A stretch of 64,000 bases of DNA from Blastopirellula sediminis. Its GTDB lineage: Bacteria > Planctomycetota > Planctomycetia > Pirellulales > Pirellulaceae. Under the pieces are notes generated by a model. It did no database searches. It was not told the DNA's origin and saw only the letters and a program-made list of their open reading frames with translations. Location of the stretch: assembly GCF_020966755.1 (NCBI RefSeq), contig NZ_JAJKFT010000010.1, positions 1,948,720-2,012,719 on the forward strand, read 5' to 3'. Made by a program: the position numbers and the translations under genes. The stretch's first letter is position 1. The number at the start of each line of letters is the position of its first letter. Of the stretch, positions 50,568 through 59,211 are shown in pieces.

Positions 50568-50583
50568 ACGTCGCCAGCGACGT
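50568..50583. promoter_or_regulatory. 16-bp palindrome upstream of HEAT gene
   Basis: ACGTCGCCAGCGACGT, 7-bp arms around CA, 21 nt upstream of the HEAT gene start. It could be an operator or a leader hairpin; no T-run follows. Confidence 0.35.
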
Positions 50584-50634
50584 GTGGTTGCTAGATAGGT
50601 GTGGGAAGATGAGTTGTGAGTAATCGAGTGGTCG

Positions 50635-51270
50635 TTAGCCCGACGGGAACTGGGCGTCGAAGACCAGGGACCGCATGAAGCTGCTCGCTTCGATGTACTT
50701 ATCCGCCGGGTAATCGCGAATCCGGTTCTTCAGTTCGTCAAACATCGCTTCCGCAGTGCCGGTGACGTTGCGGAATTCGTCGACGTTGGCGTACGAGCCT
50801 TCGCGAGCACGCATGGCGAACGCCATGTTCAACTTTTCGCGATATTCGTCGTACGGCTTGTCGGTCAGAATGAACGGCCAGTTGATTTCGCCGGTCAGCG
50901 GATCGAGCTGCGACGCAGCCAAACGCTGCGGAGCACGTTCCTGGTTGAAGCGGAACAGCTGTTCGCTGGTCGGCTTCGGTCCGGCCTGCTCGGCGCGGAA
51001 CTCGGTGTTGCGGCGACGCATTTCAAAATAGACTTGCTGGGCGCGGTTCCGATTTTCGATGTATTGGCTGCGAGCCTCTTCGACGTCGATCGCCGCACGA
51101 GCGGTGTTCAGGTTGTATTCGCCCTGAGCGCGAACGATGTCAGCAAGACCGCGGGCTTGGCTTTCGGCAACAGTCGCGGCTTTGGCGCCGGTTTGGTAGT
51201 ACCACTGGGCCGACGCAGTTTGAGCAACTACCGATGCGATACCGATAGCCAGAAGTAGTCGAAGCGACAT
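50635..51270 (-). CDS. Secreted coiled-coil protein
   Basis: 211 residues from ATG 51270, with GAGGGA about 6 nt upstream; the longer upstream frame lacks support. A signal peptide (LLLAIGIASVVAQTASA) is followed by a helical region (QARGLADIVRAQGEYNLNTARAAIDVEEARSQYIENRNRAQQ as overlapping short heptads) and a C-terminal part (INWPFILTDKPYDEYREKL, VDEFRNVTGTAEAMFDEL). The same style of secreted helical protein occurs at 1-464. No name is given in known families from memory; an envelope structural role is a guess. Confidence 0.78.
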   Translation of the reverse strand: MSLRLLLAIGIASVVAQTASAQWYYQTGAKAATVAESQARGLADIVRAQGEYNLNTARAAIDVEEARSQYIENRNRAQQVYFEMRRRNTEFRAEQAGPKPTSEQLFRFNQERAPQRLAASQLDPLTGEINWPFILTDKPYDEYREKLNMAFAMRAREGSYANVDEFRNVTGTAEAMFDELKNRIRDYPADKYIEASSFMRSLVFDAQFPSG

Positions 51271-51460
51271 GACGCATCCCTCGATTAAGTCGTTACGATT
51301 CAGTGACACTGGATCGCGAGATAAGGCCTGGGGAAATAGGAAGTCTTCGCGGTTTACGAAAACATCCATTCCAGAATAGCCGAACCGACGTCGAAAGCAA
51401 CAAACCCGAACCAAATCCAGGTTTTTACGTCCCCCCCAACAGAATCCAGCCAACTCTCCT

Positions 51461-51889
51461 TCAATCGGCCAAAAACTTACGCAGTTTTTGGGCCAATCGA
51501 GGCCAGTTCCCCCTTTTTGTCTCGCATTCCCACACGATAAGCGTGCGCCACCCCAGTTTTCGCAGGGATTTTAGGGCTTGGCGATCACGCTGTTGATTCC
51601 TGCTTAACTTCTTACGCCAATAATCCGCGTTCTGTTTCGGCAACGGACGTTGCCCTTTCGCACAGCTGTGCTGATGCCAGAAGCAGCCGTGTACGAAAAT
51701 TACTTTCCGGCGGCCAGGGAAAGTCAAATCAGGGCTCCCCGGCAAGTCTCTTCTTCCCAGCCGAAAGCGGTATCCTAACCGATGCGCCAGACTCCGAACT
51801 ATCCGCTCTGGCTGAGTGTCGCTCGACCGGACCCGCCGCATGATCTCGCTGCGACTTTCGGGATCAAAATTATCGGTCGAGCGGGACAT
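51461..51889 (-). CDS. vsr: Very-short-patch-repair (Vsr) DNA mismatch endonuclease
   Basis: 142 residues from ATG 51889, 5 nt after the stop of the cytosine methyltransferase gene; a longer open frame upstream is out of the methyltransferase frame and non-coding. Family marks are EIMRRVRSSDTQPE, GYRFRLGRRDLPGSPDLTF, VIFVHGCFWHQHSC and LIVWECET, closely matching Vsr. Vsr nicks next to T:G mismatches that arise when 5-methylcytosine deaminates. Placement directly after a 5-cytosine methyltransferase is the expected partnership. Confidence 0.93.
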   Translation of the reverse strand: MSRSTDNFDPESRSEIMRRVRSSDTQPERIVRSLAHRLGYRFRLGRRDLPGSPDLTFPGRRKVIFVHGCFWHQHSCAKGQRPLPKQNADYWRKKLSRNQQRDRQALKSLRKLGWRTLIVWECETKRGNWPRLAQKLRKFLAD

Positions 51890-51894
51890 TCGCG

Positions 51895-53052
51895 CTACCG
51901 GCAAAAAAGTTCCAGCTGCCGCGGCGAGCAGCATTCGCTCGTCAGGCGGTTGAGGTAGTTGTCGCCGATCCAGGTCAGCACGCTGGCGCAGACGGCGTCC
52001 CCAAATCCAAATAACGCGTCGTTGTTCGATCCTTGAATCGTAAACTCGCCGGCGCCCATCAGCCGGGCGCACTCGCGCGGCGTCAGCAGTCGCACGGCGT
52101 AGCGGCCGTAACCCGCTTTGAACAGGATTTGCCGCCCGCTGCCCCCTTTGGGCGTGCGAAGGCAGCCGGCCAGCCCATCGGTCCGCATTTCGGCCATCGA
52201 ACGCTTCTCGCCGTCCGGCGCACGTCGTACGCGGCGGAAGACGGCGCCATAGGTCCAGCGGCGGCGAGCGATCATCGCATCGGCGTCGGCGCGATGACGC
52301 GGGCTCATTTGATTGAGCAGGTATTCGGCGCGCTCGTCCGACCACCAAGCGGGATCATCGTCCGAGAGCTTCTCAAGGATATCGGCCAGTTTGTCGCTGC
52401 TGGCGGCCGGCGGATCGGGCAACTCGGCGCAGCTCCAGATGATTTCGGGATGGCGCTGGACGAAGTCGACCAGCGCCGCAGGACGAAGCTGTGACGGGGT
52501 CAGTTCTTCCGGAGCGATCGCATCATCGTCATCGACCGCTTTGGCGATCACGAACAAGCGAAGCCGGCTTTGCGGCGTGAACCACTTGGCGTCGAGCATG
52601 ATCGGATCGACGCGATAGCCAAGGTCGTTCAGCGCGGTGAGGACGGCGGCGAAATCGGCGCCTCCGTGCGAGTTGAGCAGCCCAGGGACGTTCTCCAGTA
52701 AAACCAGCGGCGGACGACGCCCGCCGAGACGTTTCAGTACGTCGTGAAAACCCCAGAACGCCGACGATTGGGCGCCGCCGAGACCTTTCCGTCCCCCGGC
52801 CAGCGACAGATCGGTGCAAGGGAACGACGCGGTGGCGAGCGTCACGTCAGGCATCGCCGAAGCGTCCAGCTGATGGACGTCCCCCAGGACGAACGACTCA
52901 TCCGGCCCAAAGTGCCCTTCGTATTGGCGATGCTTGGCGGCGTCGATGTCGTTGGCGAAGCGGACTTCCCAGCCTGCTCGTTCCAGACCAAGGCGGACAA
53001 GTCCGATGCCGGCGAAGAATTCGGCGAAGGTGCGCGGCGCTGGAGCGGACAT
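51895..53052 (-). CDS. DNA (cytosine-5) methyltransferase
   Basis: 385 residues. Motif I FAEFFAGIGLVRLGL, catalytic motif IV SFPCTDLS (Cys nucleophile), motif VI LLENVPG, motif VIII QSRLRLF, motif IX RLLTPRECARLMG, motif X GFGDAVCASVLTW. The target-recognition stretch lies about 205-305. It methylates cytosine C5 in an unknown recognition sequence. No restriction endonuclease gene is adjacent, only vsr, so it may be an orphan methylase or the remnant of a restriction-modification system. Confidence 0.93.
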   Translation of the reverse strand: MSAPAPRTFAEFFAGIGLVRLGLERAGWEVRFANDIDAAKHRQYEGHFGPDESFVLGDVHQLDASAMPDVTLATASFPCTDLSLAGGRKGLGGAQSSAFWGFHDVLKRLGGRRPPLVLLENVPGLLNSHGGADFAAVLTALNDLGYRVDPIMLDAKWFTPQSRLRLFVIAKAVDDDDAIAPEELTPSQLRPAALVDFVQRHPEIIWSCAELPDPPAASSDKLADILEKLSDDDPAWWSDERAEYLLNQMSPRHRADADAMIARRRWTYGAVFRRVRRAPDGEKRSMAEMRTDGLAGCLRTPKGGSGRQILFKAGYGRYAVRLLTPRECARLMGAGEFTIQGSNNDALFGFGDAVCASVLTWIGDNYLNRLTSECCSPRQLELFCR

Positions 53053-53145
53053 ATTCGACTTCCGATGTCAGAGCGATTCGAGAGTCCGCATTATCGCCGA
53101 GATGGGCGAAATTCTCAATCGTCCGCCCCCCGGAAGTTCGGCGAA

Positions 53146-53634
53146 TTAGGTCTTCGTGCCGGAGTAAATCTCGGCGTATTCAATGACCCAGACGTCGATG
53201 TAGTTGGTGAACGTGTCGACGTCGACTTCACCCAGCTTCTCGAAATAGCTGCGGTTGAAGGTCTCTTTGTTTCGAATCGCCCCCTTGGCGACCAATTCGA
53301 GAACATGCACTGAAGAGTAGGGGCGAATCGTCATTTCGAGTCGGCTATACAAACTGCGACGCTTGCCGCCGGTCAGATCGAGGTCGTCGCGATAACAAGC
53401 GGCGCCCCAACCTTTTTCGCCGTAGATCGTTTCGGTCTGAAAGCCGGGGAAGTAGTTCGGCAAAGCGCTGACGCACTTTTCGATGTAGTCGGAAAGTTGC
53501 AGGCGAAGCTTGCTATGCAGCTCTTTGCATTCTTCTTCGCTGAGAGCCTGAGCGCGGATCGCTTCGGACTTCGCGGCGTTTCGCTTTTCGCCGCGTTGGA
53601 TCGCTTTTTTCAGACGGTCTTCAAAATCGTTCAT
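53146..53634 (-). CDS. Conserved hypothetical protein
   Basis: 162 residues. The N-terminal third is helical and charged (RLKKAIQRGEKRNAAKSEAIRAQAL); the rest has mixed sheet and helix (YFPGFQTETIYGEKGWGAACYRDDLDL, TIRPYSSVHVLELVAKGAI, RSYFEKLGEVDVDTFTNYIDVWVIEYAE). No signal peptide or membrane segment, so it is cytoplasmic. No family is recognised. It lies between the methyltransferase and the Tex gene on the same strand; coupling to either is not evident. Confidence 0.75.
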   Translation of the reverse strand: MNDFEDRLKKAIQRGEKRNAAKSEAIRAQALSEEECKELHSKLRLQLSDYIEKCVSALPNYFPGFQTETIYGEKGWGAACYRDDLDLTGGKRRSLYSRLEMTIRPYSSVHVLELVAKGAIRNKETFNRSYFEKLGEVDVDTFTNYIDVWVIEYAEIYSGTKT

Positions 53635-53751
53635 GAATCTTTCGGTCGCTGCTGGGCGAGCGGGAGGAAGCGAAAGGGGCGGTGCAAGTCGCTCCGCTTT
53701 GAATCGAGGAAGGGTGGGGCGAGAGACTCCTTCCTGCGAAGCCGAGCGGAA

Positions 53752-56718
53752 CTATTTCCCTTTCGACTTCTTGTCTTTCTCTTCTTTTTGATTCAGGAAC
53801 TGAGCAAGGTCGCCGAACGAACGGAGCGGCTCTTTTCCTTCTTTCATCGCTTCGGAGATCGGCTTCACCGGAGTCGGCTTCGACTTGGCGACGAACGACT
53901 TCGATTTCGGCTTGCCGTGCGGTCCCTGTTGCGGCTTGTTCCCCTGGCGGTTTTTCTCGCGCGGAGGACGCTTGGCTCGTTCGGGGCGATCGACTCGCTT
54001 CTTTTCTTCCGGGGCCGGCAGCGGCTTTTCGGTACCCGGCTCAATTGCGGTAAGCGAAACGCGGCGGCGATCCTTGTCAATCTCGACCACCCAGACGGTG
54101 ATCACGTCTCCGACGCTGACCACTTCGTGCGGGTCGCTGACGTAGCGGTTCGCCAGGCGGCTGATGTGGACCATGCCGCTGTCGTGCAGGCCGATGTCGA
54201 CGAACGCGCCGAAGTCGACCACGTTCAGCACGGTGCCCGAGAGTTCCATGCCGGGACGCAGATCTTCCAGCTTCATGATGCCGCGACGGAACAGCGGCGG
54301 CGGGAAGTCGGCACGCGGGTCGCGACCGGGACGCGACAGCGAATTCAAAATGTCGCGAGTCAGGTGTTCGCCCACTTCAAGCTCAGCGGCGAGCGTTTCG
54401 GCCGAGACTCCCGCGATCTTCTTCACCAACTCGGCATGCGCGGCGGAAGGAGCTTCCGCTTTGACCGGAGCGGCAGGAGCTGGCGTTTCGGCCGGCGCCG
54501 GCGCTTCTACGGCCGCAGCTTCCGGAGCTGCAACTTCGGCGGCAGGCGTTTCGACCGGAGCGGCCTCGGCGGCAACAGCTTCGGTCGCTTCGGCGACAGC
54601 GGTTTCGGCCGGAGGCAAATCAACGCCGGGTTCCGCCGGATCGGTCGGTTCGACGTGGATCGGCTTCGCCGCTTCGGCTGGCTTGCCGGTGCGGACCTGG
54701 TCGATCGTCGCATCGAGTTTCGCCAAGACCTTTTCGGCGACTTCGTAGCTCTCGGGGTGGATCCAGGTGGCGTCCAACGGGTTTTCGCCATCCCGAATCT
54801 TCAAGAAGCCCGCCGCTTGGACGAACGCGGAATCGCCGAAGCCGGCCACCTTTTTGAAATCTTCGCGCGACTTGAACGGACCATTCTGACGGCGGTATTC
54901 GTAGAGACGACGCGCGGTCAGTTGATTGAGCCCCGAGACGTAGCTGAGTAGCGCCGGACTGGCCTGATTCACGTCGACGCCGACGTAGTTCACGCACGAT
55001 TCGACGACGTTGTCGAGCGTCTCTTTCAAGTGCTTCGACTTGACGTCATGCTGATACAGCCCAACGCCAATATTCGACGGGTTGATCTTCACCAGTTCCG
55101 ACAGCGGATCAAGCAAGCGTCTGCCGATGCTGATCGTGCCGCGGACGGTCGCGTCGAAGTCGGGGAACTCTTCGCGTCCCAATTCGCTGGTCGAATAGAC
55201 CGACGCGCCCGCTTCATTGACGATAACGTAGACCACTTCACGGTCGGTGATGTCTTTGGAGATGATCGACGCGACCAGGTTTTCGGTCTCCCGGCACGCG
55301 GTGCCGTTGCCGATCGCCACGATGTCGACCGCATTCTGGCGGATCATTTCGACCAGGCGCTGACGACCGCGAGCGACGCGATCTTCCGGGCCGATCAGGT
55401 GAATGACCCCTTGTTCCAAAATCGTGCCGAACTGGTCGAGGGCGACCAGTTTGCAGCCGCTGCGGAAACCGGGATCGACCGCCAACACGCGACGACTATG
55501 CACCGGCGGTTGGAGGAGCAGTTTGCGGAGGTTGCACGCGAAGACGTCGACCGCATGCTCTTCGGCATGTTCGGTCAGTTCGCGGCGAATTTCTCGTTCC
55601 AGGCTCGGCAGCATCAAACGCTGCAGGCCGTCGCGCAAACAAGGCTTCAAGAATTCGACCTGCGGGTGACCGGCCGGAATGGCGGTTTCTTCCGCCAGCG
55701 CGTACAGCCGATCCCAGTCGCATTCGATTTTGACGCGGATAAAGCGGGTGCGATCGCCACGGTTGATCGCCAGCACGCGATGGTGCGGGATCTTGGAGAT
55801 CGGTTCGCGATAGTCGTAGTAGTCCTTGAACGCTTTTTCTTTCTTGCTGCGTTCGCGGTCTTTTTGCTTGCGGCGTTTGTCGCGGCGTTGCTCTTGCAGG
55901 GCGCGGCGTTTGGGATCAACCGTCGCGGCGGGTTGAACGACCGCTTCCCCTTCACTGGCCGACGCTTCGACCGCCGAGGATTCATCGTCGCTCAACGCTT
56001 CTTCCGACGGCTCATCTTCGTCAGTCGGCGCCGAATCGGTTACCACTTCGTCGACCAAGTCGTCCGAATCTTCGTCTTCGTCGTGATGGTCCTTGCCGCC
56101 AGCGTTTTCGGCCGATTGTTCGATACGGGTGGTGACCAGCGAGCCGGTCTTCCACATGAACTTACGAAGCCGTCCGCGGAGAATCGCGTTTTCGGCGAAC
56201 TCTTCCGCCAGGATGTAGCGTACGCCCTGCAGGACGGCGGCGACGTCGGGGAGATCGTTCTCGGGGTTTACGAAAGCAGCCGCTCGCGATTCGAGATCGG
56301 CGGCGGCTACTTTACCTTCCATCACTTCGTCGGCCAGCGGTTCCAGTCCGCGTTGTCGCGCTTGGGTGGCCAGCGACTGTTTTTTCGGCTTGAAGGGAAG
56401 ATAGAGGTCTTCCAGCAGTTTGGTGGTCGGCGCCTTCTGAATCTTGTCGGCGAGCTTCTCGGTCAGCTTTCCTTGCGACTCGATCGATTTAAGAATCGTC
56501 TGCTTCCGCTCTTCCAATTGACGGAGCGCGGCGGAACGGGCCTGGATCTTGCGGATCTGCTCTTCGTCCAAGCCGCCGGTTTCGTCTTTTCGGTATCGCG
56601 TAATGAAGGGAACGGTATTCCCATCATCCAACAATTCGACGGTACGCTGAACTTGGTCGACCGGCAGCCCCAGTTCGCGAGCCACGATGTTGAGGTCAGA
56701 CGAGACTGTGATTTCCAT
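53752..56718 (-). CDS. tex: Enlarged Tex-family RNA-binding transcription accessory protein
   Basis: 988 residues from ATG 56718 (the upstream TTG is unlikely). Tex family order is kept: N-terminal helical domain (LGLPVDQVQRTVELLDDGNTVPFITRYR), YqgF-like RNase H fold (VLAVDPGFRSGCKLVALDQFGTI), helix-hairpin-helix part (YEYRRQNGPFKSREDFKKVAGFG), and S1 domain (GMELSGTVLNVVDFGAFVDIGLHDSG). Compared with typical Tex of about 770 residues it is about 200 longer. An acidic-then-basic insert lies at about 205-305, an Ala/Pro-rich linker at about 715-790, and a Lys-rich tail after S1. Probably binds nucleic acid and helps transcription or RNA decay. Confidence 0.93.
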   Translation of the reverse strand: MEITVSSDLNIVARELGLPVDQVQRTVELLDDGNTVPFITRYRKDETGGLDEEQIRKIQARSAALRQLEERKQTILKSIESQGKLTEKLADKIQKAPTTKLLEDLYLPFKPKKQSLATQARQRGLEPLADEVMEGKVAAADLESRAAAFVNPENDLPDVAAVLQGVRYILAEEFAENAILRGRLRKFMWKTGSLVTTRIEQSAENAGGKDHHDEDEDSDDLVDEVVTDSAPTDEDEPSEEALSDDESSAVEASASEGEAVVQPAATVDPKRRALQEQRRDKRRKQKDRERSKKEKAFKDYYDYREPISKIPHHRVLAINRGDRTRFIRVKIECDWDRLYALAEETAIPAGHPQVEFLKPCLRDGLQRLMLPSLEREIRRELTEHAEEHAVDVFACNLRKLLLQPPVHSRRVLAVDPGFRSGCKLVALDQFGTILEQGVIHLIGPEDRVARGRQRLVEMIRQNAVDIVAIGNGTACRETENLVASIISKDITDREVVYVIVNEAGASVYSTSELGREEFPDFDATVRGTISIGRRLLDPLSELVKINPSNIGVGLYQHDVKSKHLKETLDNVVESCVNYVGVDVNQASPALLSYVSGLNQLTARRLYEYRRQNGPFKSREDFKKVAGFGDSAFVQAAGFLKIRDGENPLDATWIHPESYEVAEKVLAKLDATIDQVRTGKPAEAAKPIHVEPTDPAEPGVDLPPAETAVAEATEAVAAEAAPVETPAAEVAAPEAAAVEAPAPAETPAPAAPVKAEAPSAAHAELVKKIAGVSAETLAAELEVGEHLTRDILNSLSRPGRDPRADFPPPLFRRGIMKLEDLRPGMELSGTVLNVVDFGAFVDIGLHDSGMVHISRLANRYVSDPHEVVSVGDVITVWVVEIDKDRRRVSLTAIEPGTEKPLPAPEEKKRVDRPERAKRPPREKNRQGNKPQQGPHGKPKSKSFVAKSKPTPVKPISEAMKEGKEPLRSFGDLAQFLNQKEEKDKKSKGK

Positions 56719-57129
56719 ATTCGCCAACGGGTATCAGGTGGGAGACGCGCGATTGCAAAATCAGGGCGACGGCGCGAATCAAAGGCTTGTCAGAGCGGCG
56801 TCTGCGCATGGGACGCCAGACCGGCAATCTAGGGGCTACCGATTTTGTTGTCAAGGATTCGCGAAGCGGCAAGGTCCAAGAATTAACACAGATTTCCCCT
56901 ATCCGGCGTCTTTTCACTCCTTGCGCAATCGCAATCGTCCCGACTTTGGCGAACTTTGCGGATTGCGCGGGTGCGGTGAGCCGATCGTCGCTATTGCGAA
57001 GCAGTTGCAGCGATTCTTTGCGATATGTCGGCGGCATTTTGCCGAAATCGAAGGGTAGGCGGAGAGGTCGGCGCAGTGCGAATCGCGTCGACGATCCATC
57101 CCGAACCGTTGTCGCTAGGACATTTCGCA
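56719..57129. other. 411-nt region between tex and a small gene
   Basis: It holds the divergent leader of tex. Open frames on both strands here are short of recognisable protein sequence; no gene, promoter or RNA is supported. Confidence 0.45.
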
Positions 57130-57459
57130 ATGGCCCCGCACTTACGCGTTTATTTTGGTCCCGAAGACGTATCGACCCCGGACGTTTCCAGCGAAACGCC
57201 AGAGATCGTCGTCGGCGACGCAAAGCGAACTCCCGGGACGAAAGCCCTTCCGGAGAGCGGCGCCGCGCAGCCTGCTGCGGCGGATATCGCGATCGGCCTG
57301 GAAGAATTACTCCAGCTAATCGAAGACGCGCGGCGTTGCGGAGTAGCGCTGCAGGACGAAGTCCAGGACGAAACTGTCCTGGTCTCCCGCGATCTCTTTC
57401 GCGCTCTGCTAGCGTATCAGACGCTTTTGCAGCCGCAAGCGTCGTCCCACAACGCGTAG
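57130..57459 (+). CDS. Small hypothetical protein
   Basis: 109 residues from ATG 57130 (AGGAC about 11 nt upstream). It has no signal peptide. The first half is polar and Pro/Thr-rich (STPDVSSETPEIVVGDAK); the second is helical and amphipathic (IAIGLEELLQLIEDARRCGVALQDEV, LVSRDLFRALLAYQTLL). No family is recognised. It is preferred over the antisense frame because its composition is protein-like. Confidence is only moderate. Confidence 0.55.
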   Translation: MAPHLRVYFGPEDVSTPDVSSETPEIVVGDAKRTPGTKALPESGAAQPAAADIAIGLEELLQLIEDARRCGVALQDEVQDETVLVSRDLFRALLAYQTLLQPQASSHNA

Positions 57460-57510
57460 CGGACCAACTTCTCAGCGATGTGAATTCCCTCGGCTTGCGC
57501 CTCTCATTTC

Positions 57511-57586
57511 GGTCCGCTGTGCGGACCCTACGACGCATTTGCTGCGGCCAAGAAACGCGACAAGCGTCGCTTGCTGCTTGCGACGC
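57511..57586. repeat. Pair of GC-rich hairpins in convergent intergenic
   Basis: GGTCCGC-TGT-GCGGACC (57511-57527) and GCGTCGC-TTGCTGCTT-GCGACGC (57564-57586) are perfect 7-bp stems. A stretch TTCCCTCGGCTTGCGCCTC at 57485-57503 resembles the REP-like arm at 41638-41658. Confidence 0.5.
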
Positions 57587-57644
57587 CTGTCGAGAGATCA
57601 TCCGCTGCGGCGTGAGATGAACGCCGCACGCGAACAATTTTGAT

Positions 57645-57884
57645 TTAGTAGCCCGGGCTATACGGGCACGGATTCAGGAAGTCGCGCGGACCTCGGGTCG
57701 TGTAGTACGGATAGGTGACTTCCGGAGAATAGCCGCCGGCGCCCATCGCGCCGGCGCCATCGGCCACGGCCGGAGGAGCGCTAACGCTGGTCGGGTTTCT
57801 GCACGGGTTGGCGCCGATGTGATGGCAACCGACGCTTCCGACCGTCATGGCGGTCACTGCGGCGAGCAGCGCGATTCGTTTCAT
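57645..57884 (-). CDS. Small probable lipoprotein
   Basis: 79 residues. A short N-terminus (MKRIALLAAVTAMTVGSVGCHH) ends in a GC lipobox-like site, although Ser at -3 is not the commonest residue. The mature part is Pro/Gly/Tyr-rich (NPCRNPTSVSAPP, YPYYTTRGPRDFLNPCPYSPGY) with two more Cys. Tiny Cys-ended envelope proteins like this are common in planctomycetes. AAGGTAGAG precedes the start. Probably attached to a membrane; function unknown. Confidence 0.7.
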   Translation of the reverse strand: MKRIALLAAVTAMTVGSVGCHHIGANPCRNPTSVSAPPAVADGAGAMGAGGYSPEVTYPYYTTRGPRDFLNPCPYSPGY

Positions 57885-58069
57885 CTCTCTACCTTCTGGA
57901 TTCGTATGGCCTGGTCCGGGTCGTATTGTCAGCGCTGGCCGGCTCTGCGGGAGTCGACGCGCAATTGGCTCTCCATCTGCTAAATCGGCGGTAGAAACCC
58001 GAATATTGAATAATTCGTCATCTTCGGAACGAATGGCTGCTGCTAGCAGCGCCGCGCAAGCGGCTTAGA

Positions 58070-58957
58070 TTAGAGGCCGATCTGCGCCCACGACTGGGCT
58101 TGAGCCGACGTCAGTTGCGACAGAATGCGGATTTCGACCTCATCCAGATAGGCCGCGATCCGGTTTTCGAGTTCAGATTTGAACTCGCGATAGACGGTCC
58201 AGATACGCTCAAAATGGGCGTTCGCTTCCAGCAAAATCTTATGAATGTCGGTCTGCTGCTGTTCGCTCAGATTCATCGACTGCCAGACTTCGGGACTTCC
58301 CATCGCGGTGATGCGTTGCACGCGCCGCGGCATTGGATCAGTCCGCAACTTCTGGGCGAAGAGATGGAGTTGTTGTCCCTGACTGGCGAGCACATTCAGA
58401 CCGTCATGCCGCGGAGCGCTCACCCCGGAGGCGTACTGGTTCCATTCTTGCGACATGGACGCCAGTAGCCCGCTCAGTGAGCCGTCCTCGGAACCGCCGG
58501 CGGTCAGCAGTTGGTCTTTGAACATGCCGAGCGAAACGCCGAACGTGATCGACGCGGCGACGAAGATAATCGCCGCAGCGCGACGCCAAGCGGCTCGATG
58601 AAATTCAACCGCGGAGATTTCGCGAATAATGCGAACCCCAACGCGTAGGAGAGCTTTGGTTGGATGGAGTTTTCTGTCCGGCGGCGGGTTCTTGAAGCCG
58701 ACGCTGGTGACCTGAACCTCGAAGGCGCTGCTGTTCAGGATGAGTTGGGCGATCTCGCCAAAAAGAAAGAACTCTTCTTCGTGCTCTGGATTTACGGTTT
58801 GCAGGCGAGTCTTGGCTACTTCGAGTTCGATCGCAAATCCAGCCATCGACTCATCCAGCAGTCGGACGCGGAACTCCTCTTTCCCGAGCACCAGACGCCC
58901 GTTTACGTTTTCCGGCATTACCGGAAAGCGAATCGACGTTCGACGCTCTGCTGACAT
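58070..58957 (-). CDS. PilZ-type membrane protein with Spy-like C-terminus
   Basis: 295 residues. The N-terminus keeps both c-di-GMP contact motifs of PilZ: RxxxR at Arg6-Arg10 (RRTSIRFPV) and DxSxxG at 35-40 (DESMAG). A transmembrane helix is at about 126-146, so the PilZ domain is cytoplasmic. The outside part (about 150-295) is helical (LSEQQQTDIHKILLEANAHFERI, LENRIAAYLDEVEIRILSQLTSAQ) and resembles Spy-like chaperone helices. It may pass a c-di-GMP signal across the membrane (inference). Single gene by appearance. Confidence 0.75.
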   Translation of the reverse strand: MSAERRTSIRFPVMPENVNGRLVLGKEEFRVRLLDESMAGFAIELEVAKTRLQTVNPEHEEEFFLFGEIAQLILNSSAFEVQVTSVGFKNPPPDRKLHPTKALLRVGVRIIREISAVEFHRAAWRRAAAIIFVAASITFGVSLGMFKDQLLTAGGSEDGSLSGLLASMSQEWNQYASGVSAPRHDGLNVLASQGQQLHLFAQKLRTDPMPRRVQRITAMGSPEVWQSMNLSEQQQTDIHKILLEANAHFERIWTVYREFKSELENRIAAYLDEVEIRILSQLTSAQAQSWAQIGL

Positions 58958-59211
58958 GACGCACTAGTCCGAATAGATGAGGATGAGGCACAGGCGGTTT
59001 TCGCCTATCTGAAAGTTAAGATAAAATCGGGCGGGCGGAGAAAAATTCAGGGAATTCCTGGTGTATCCCCTAATGCTTGGCTCCGGAAAAGCCGTTACAA
59101 CCGTCATAGACCGCATCGCGTTTGCCTAGAACGGATCAACTGGCAACAATTAGTGGTTGCTCCGGCCATGTGCTCGTTTCCTTTTCTCGCGCGATTCCGC
59201 CAGTCGAAGAC

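Noticed and set aside
51890-52348. Upstream extension of the Vsr open frame into the methyltransferase gene
   Set aside because: The overlapped sequence is Arg-rich and out of frame with the conserved methyltransferase; Vsr homology starts at 51889.
55030-56832. 600-codon plus-strand frame opposite tex, and a 484-codon one at 53497-54951
   Set aside because: Both are antisense to strongly conserved Tex domains and have no motif.
56696-57637. Minus-strand and plus-strand long frames across the tex upstream region
   Set aside because: Low-quality, Arg/Ser-rich composition and no motif; only 57130-57459 looks protein-like.
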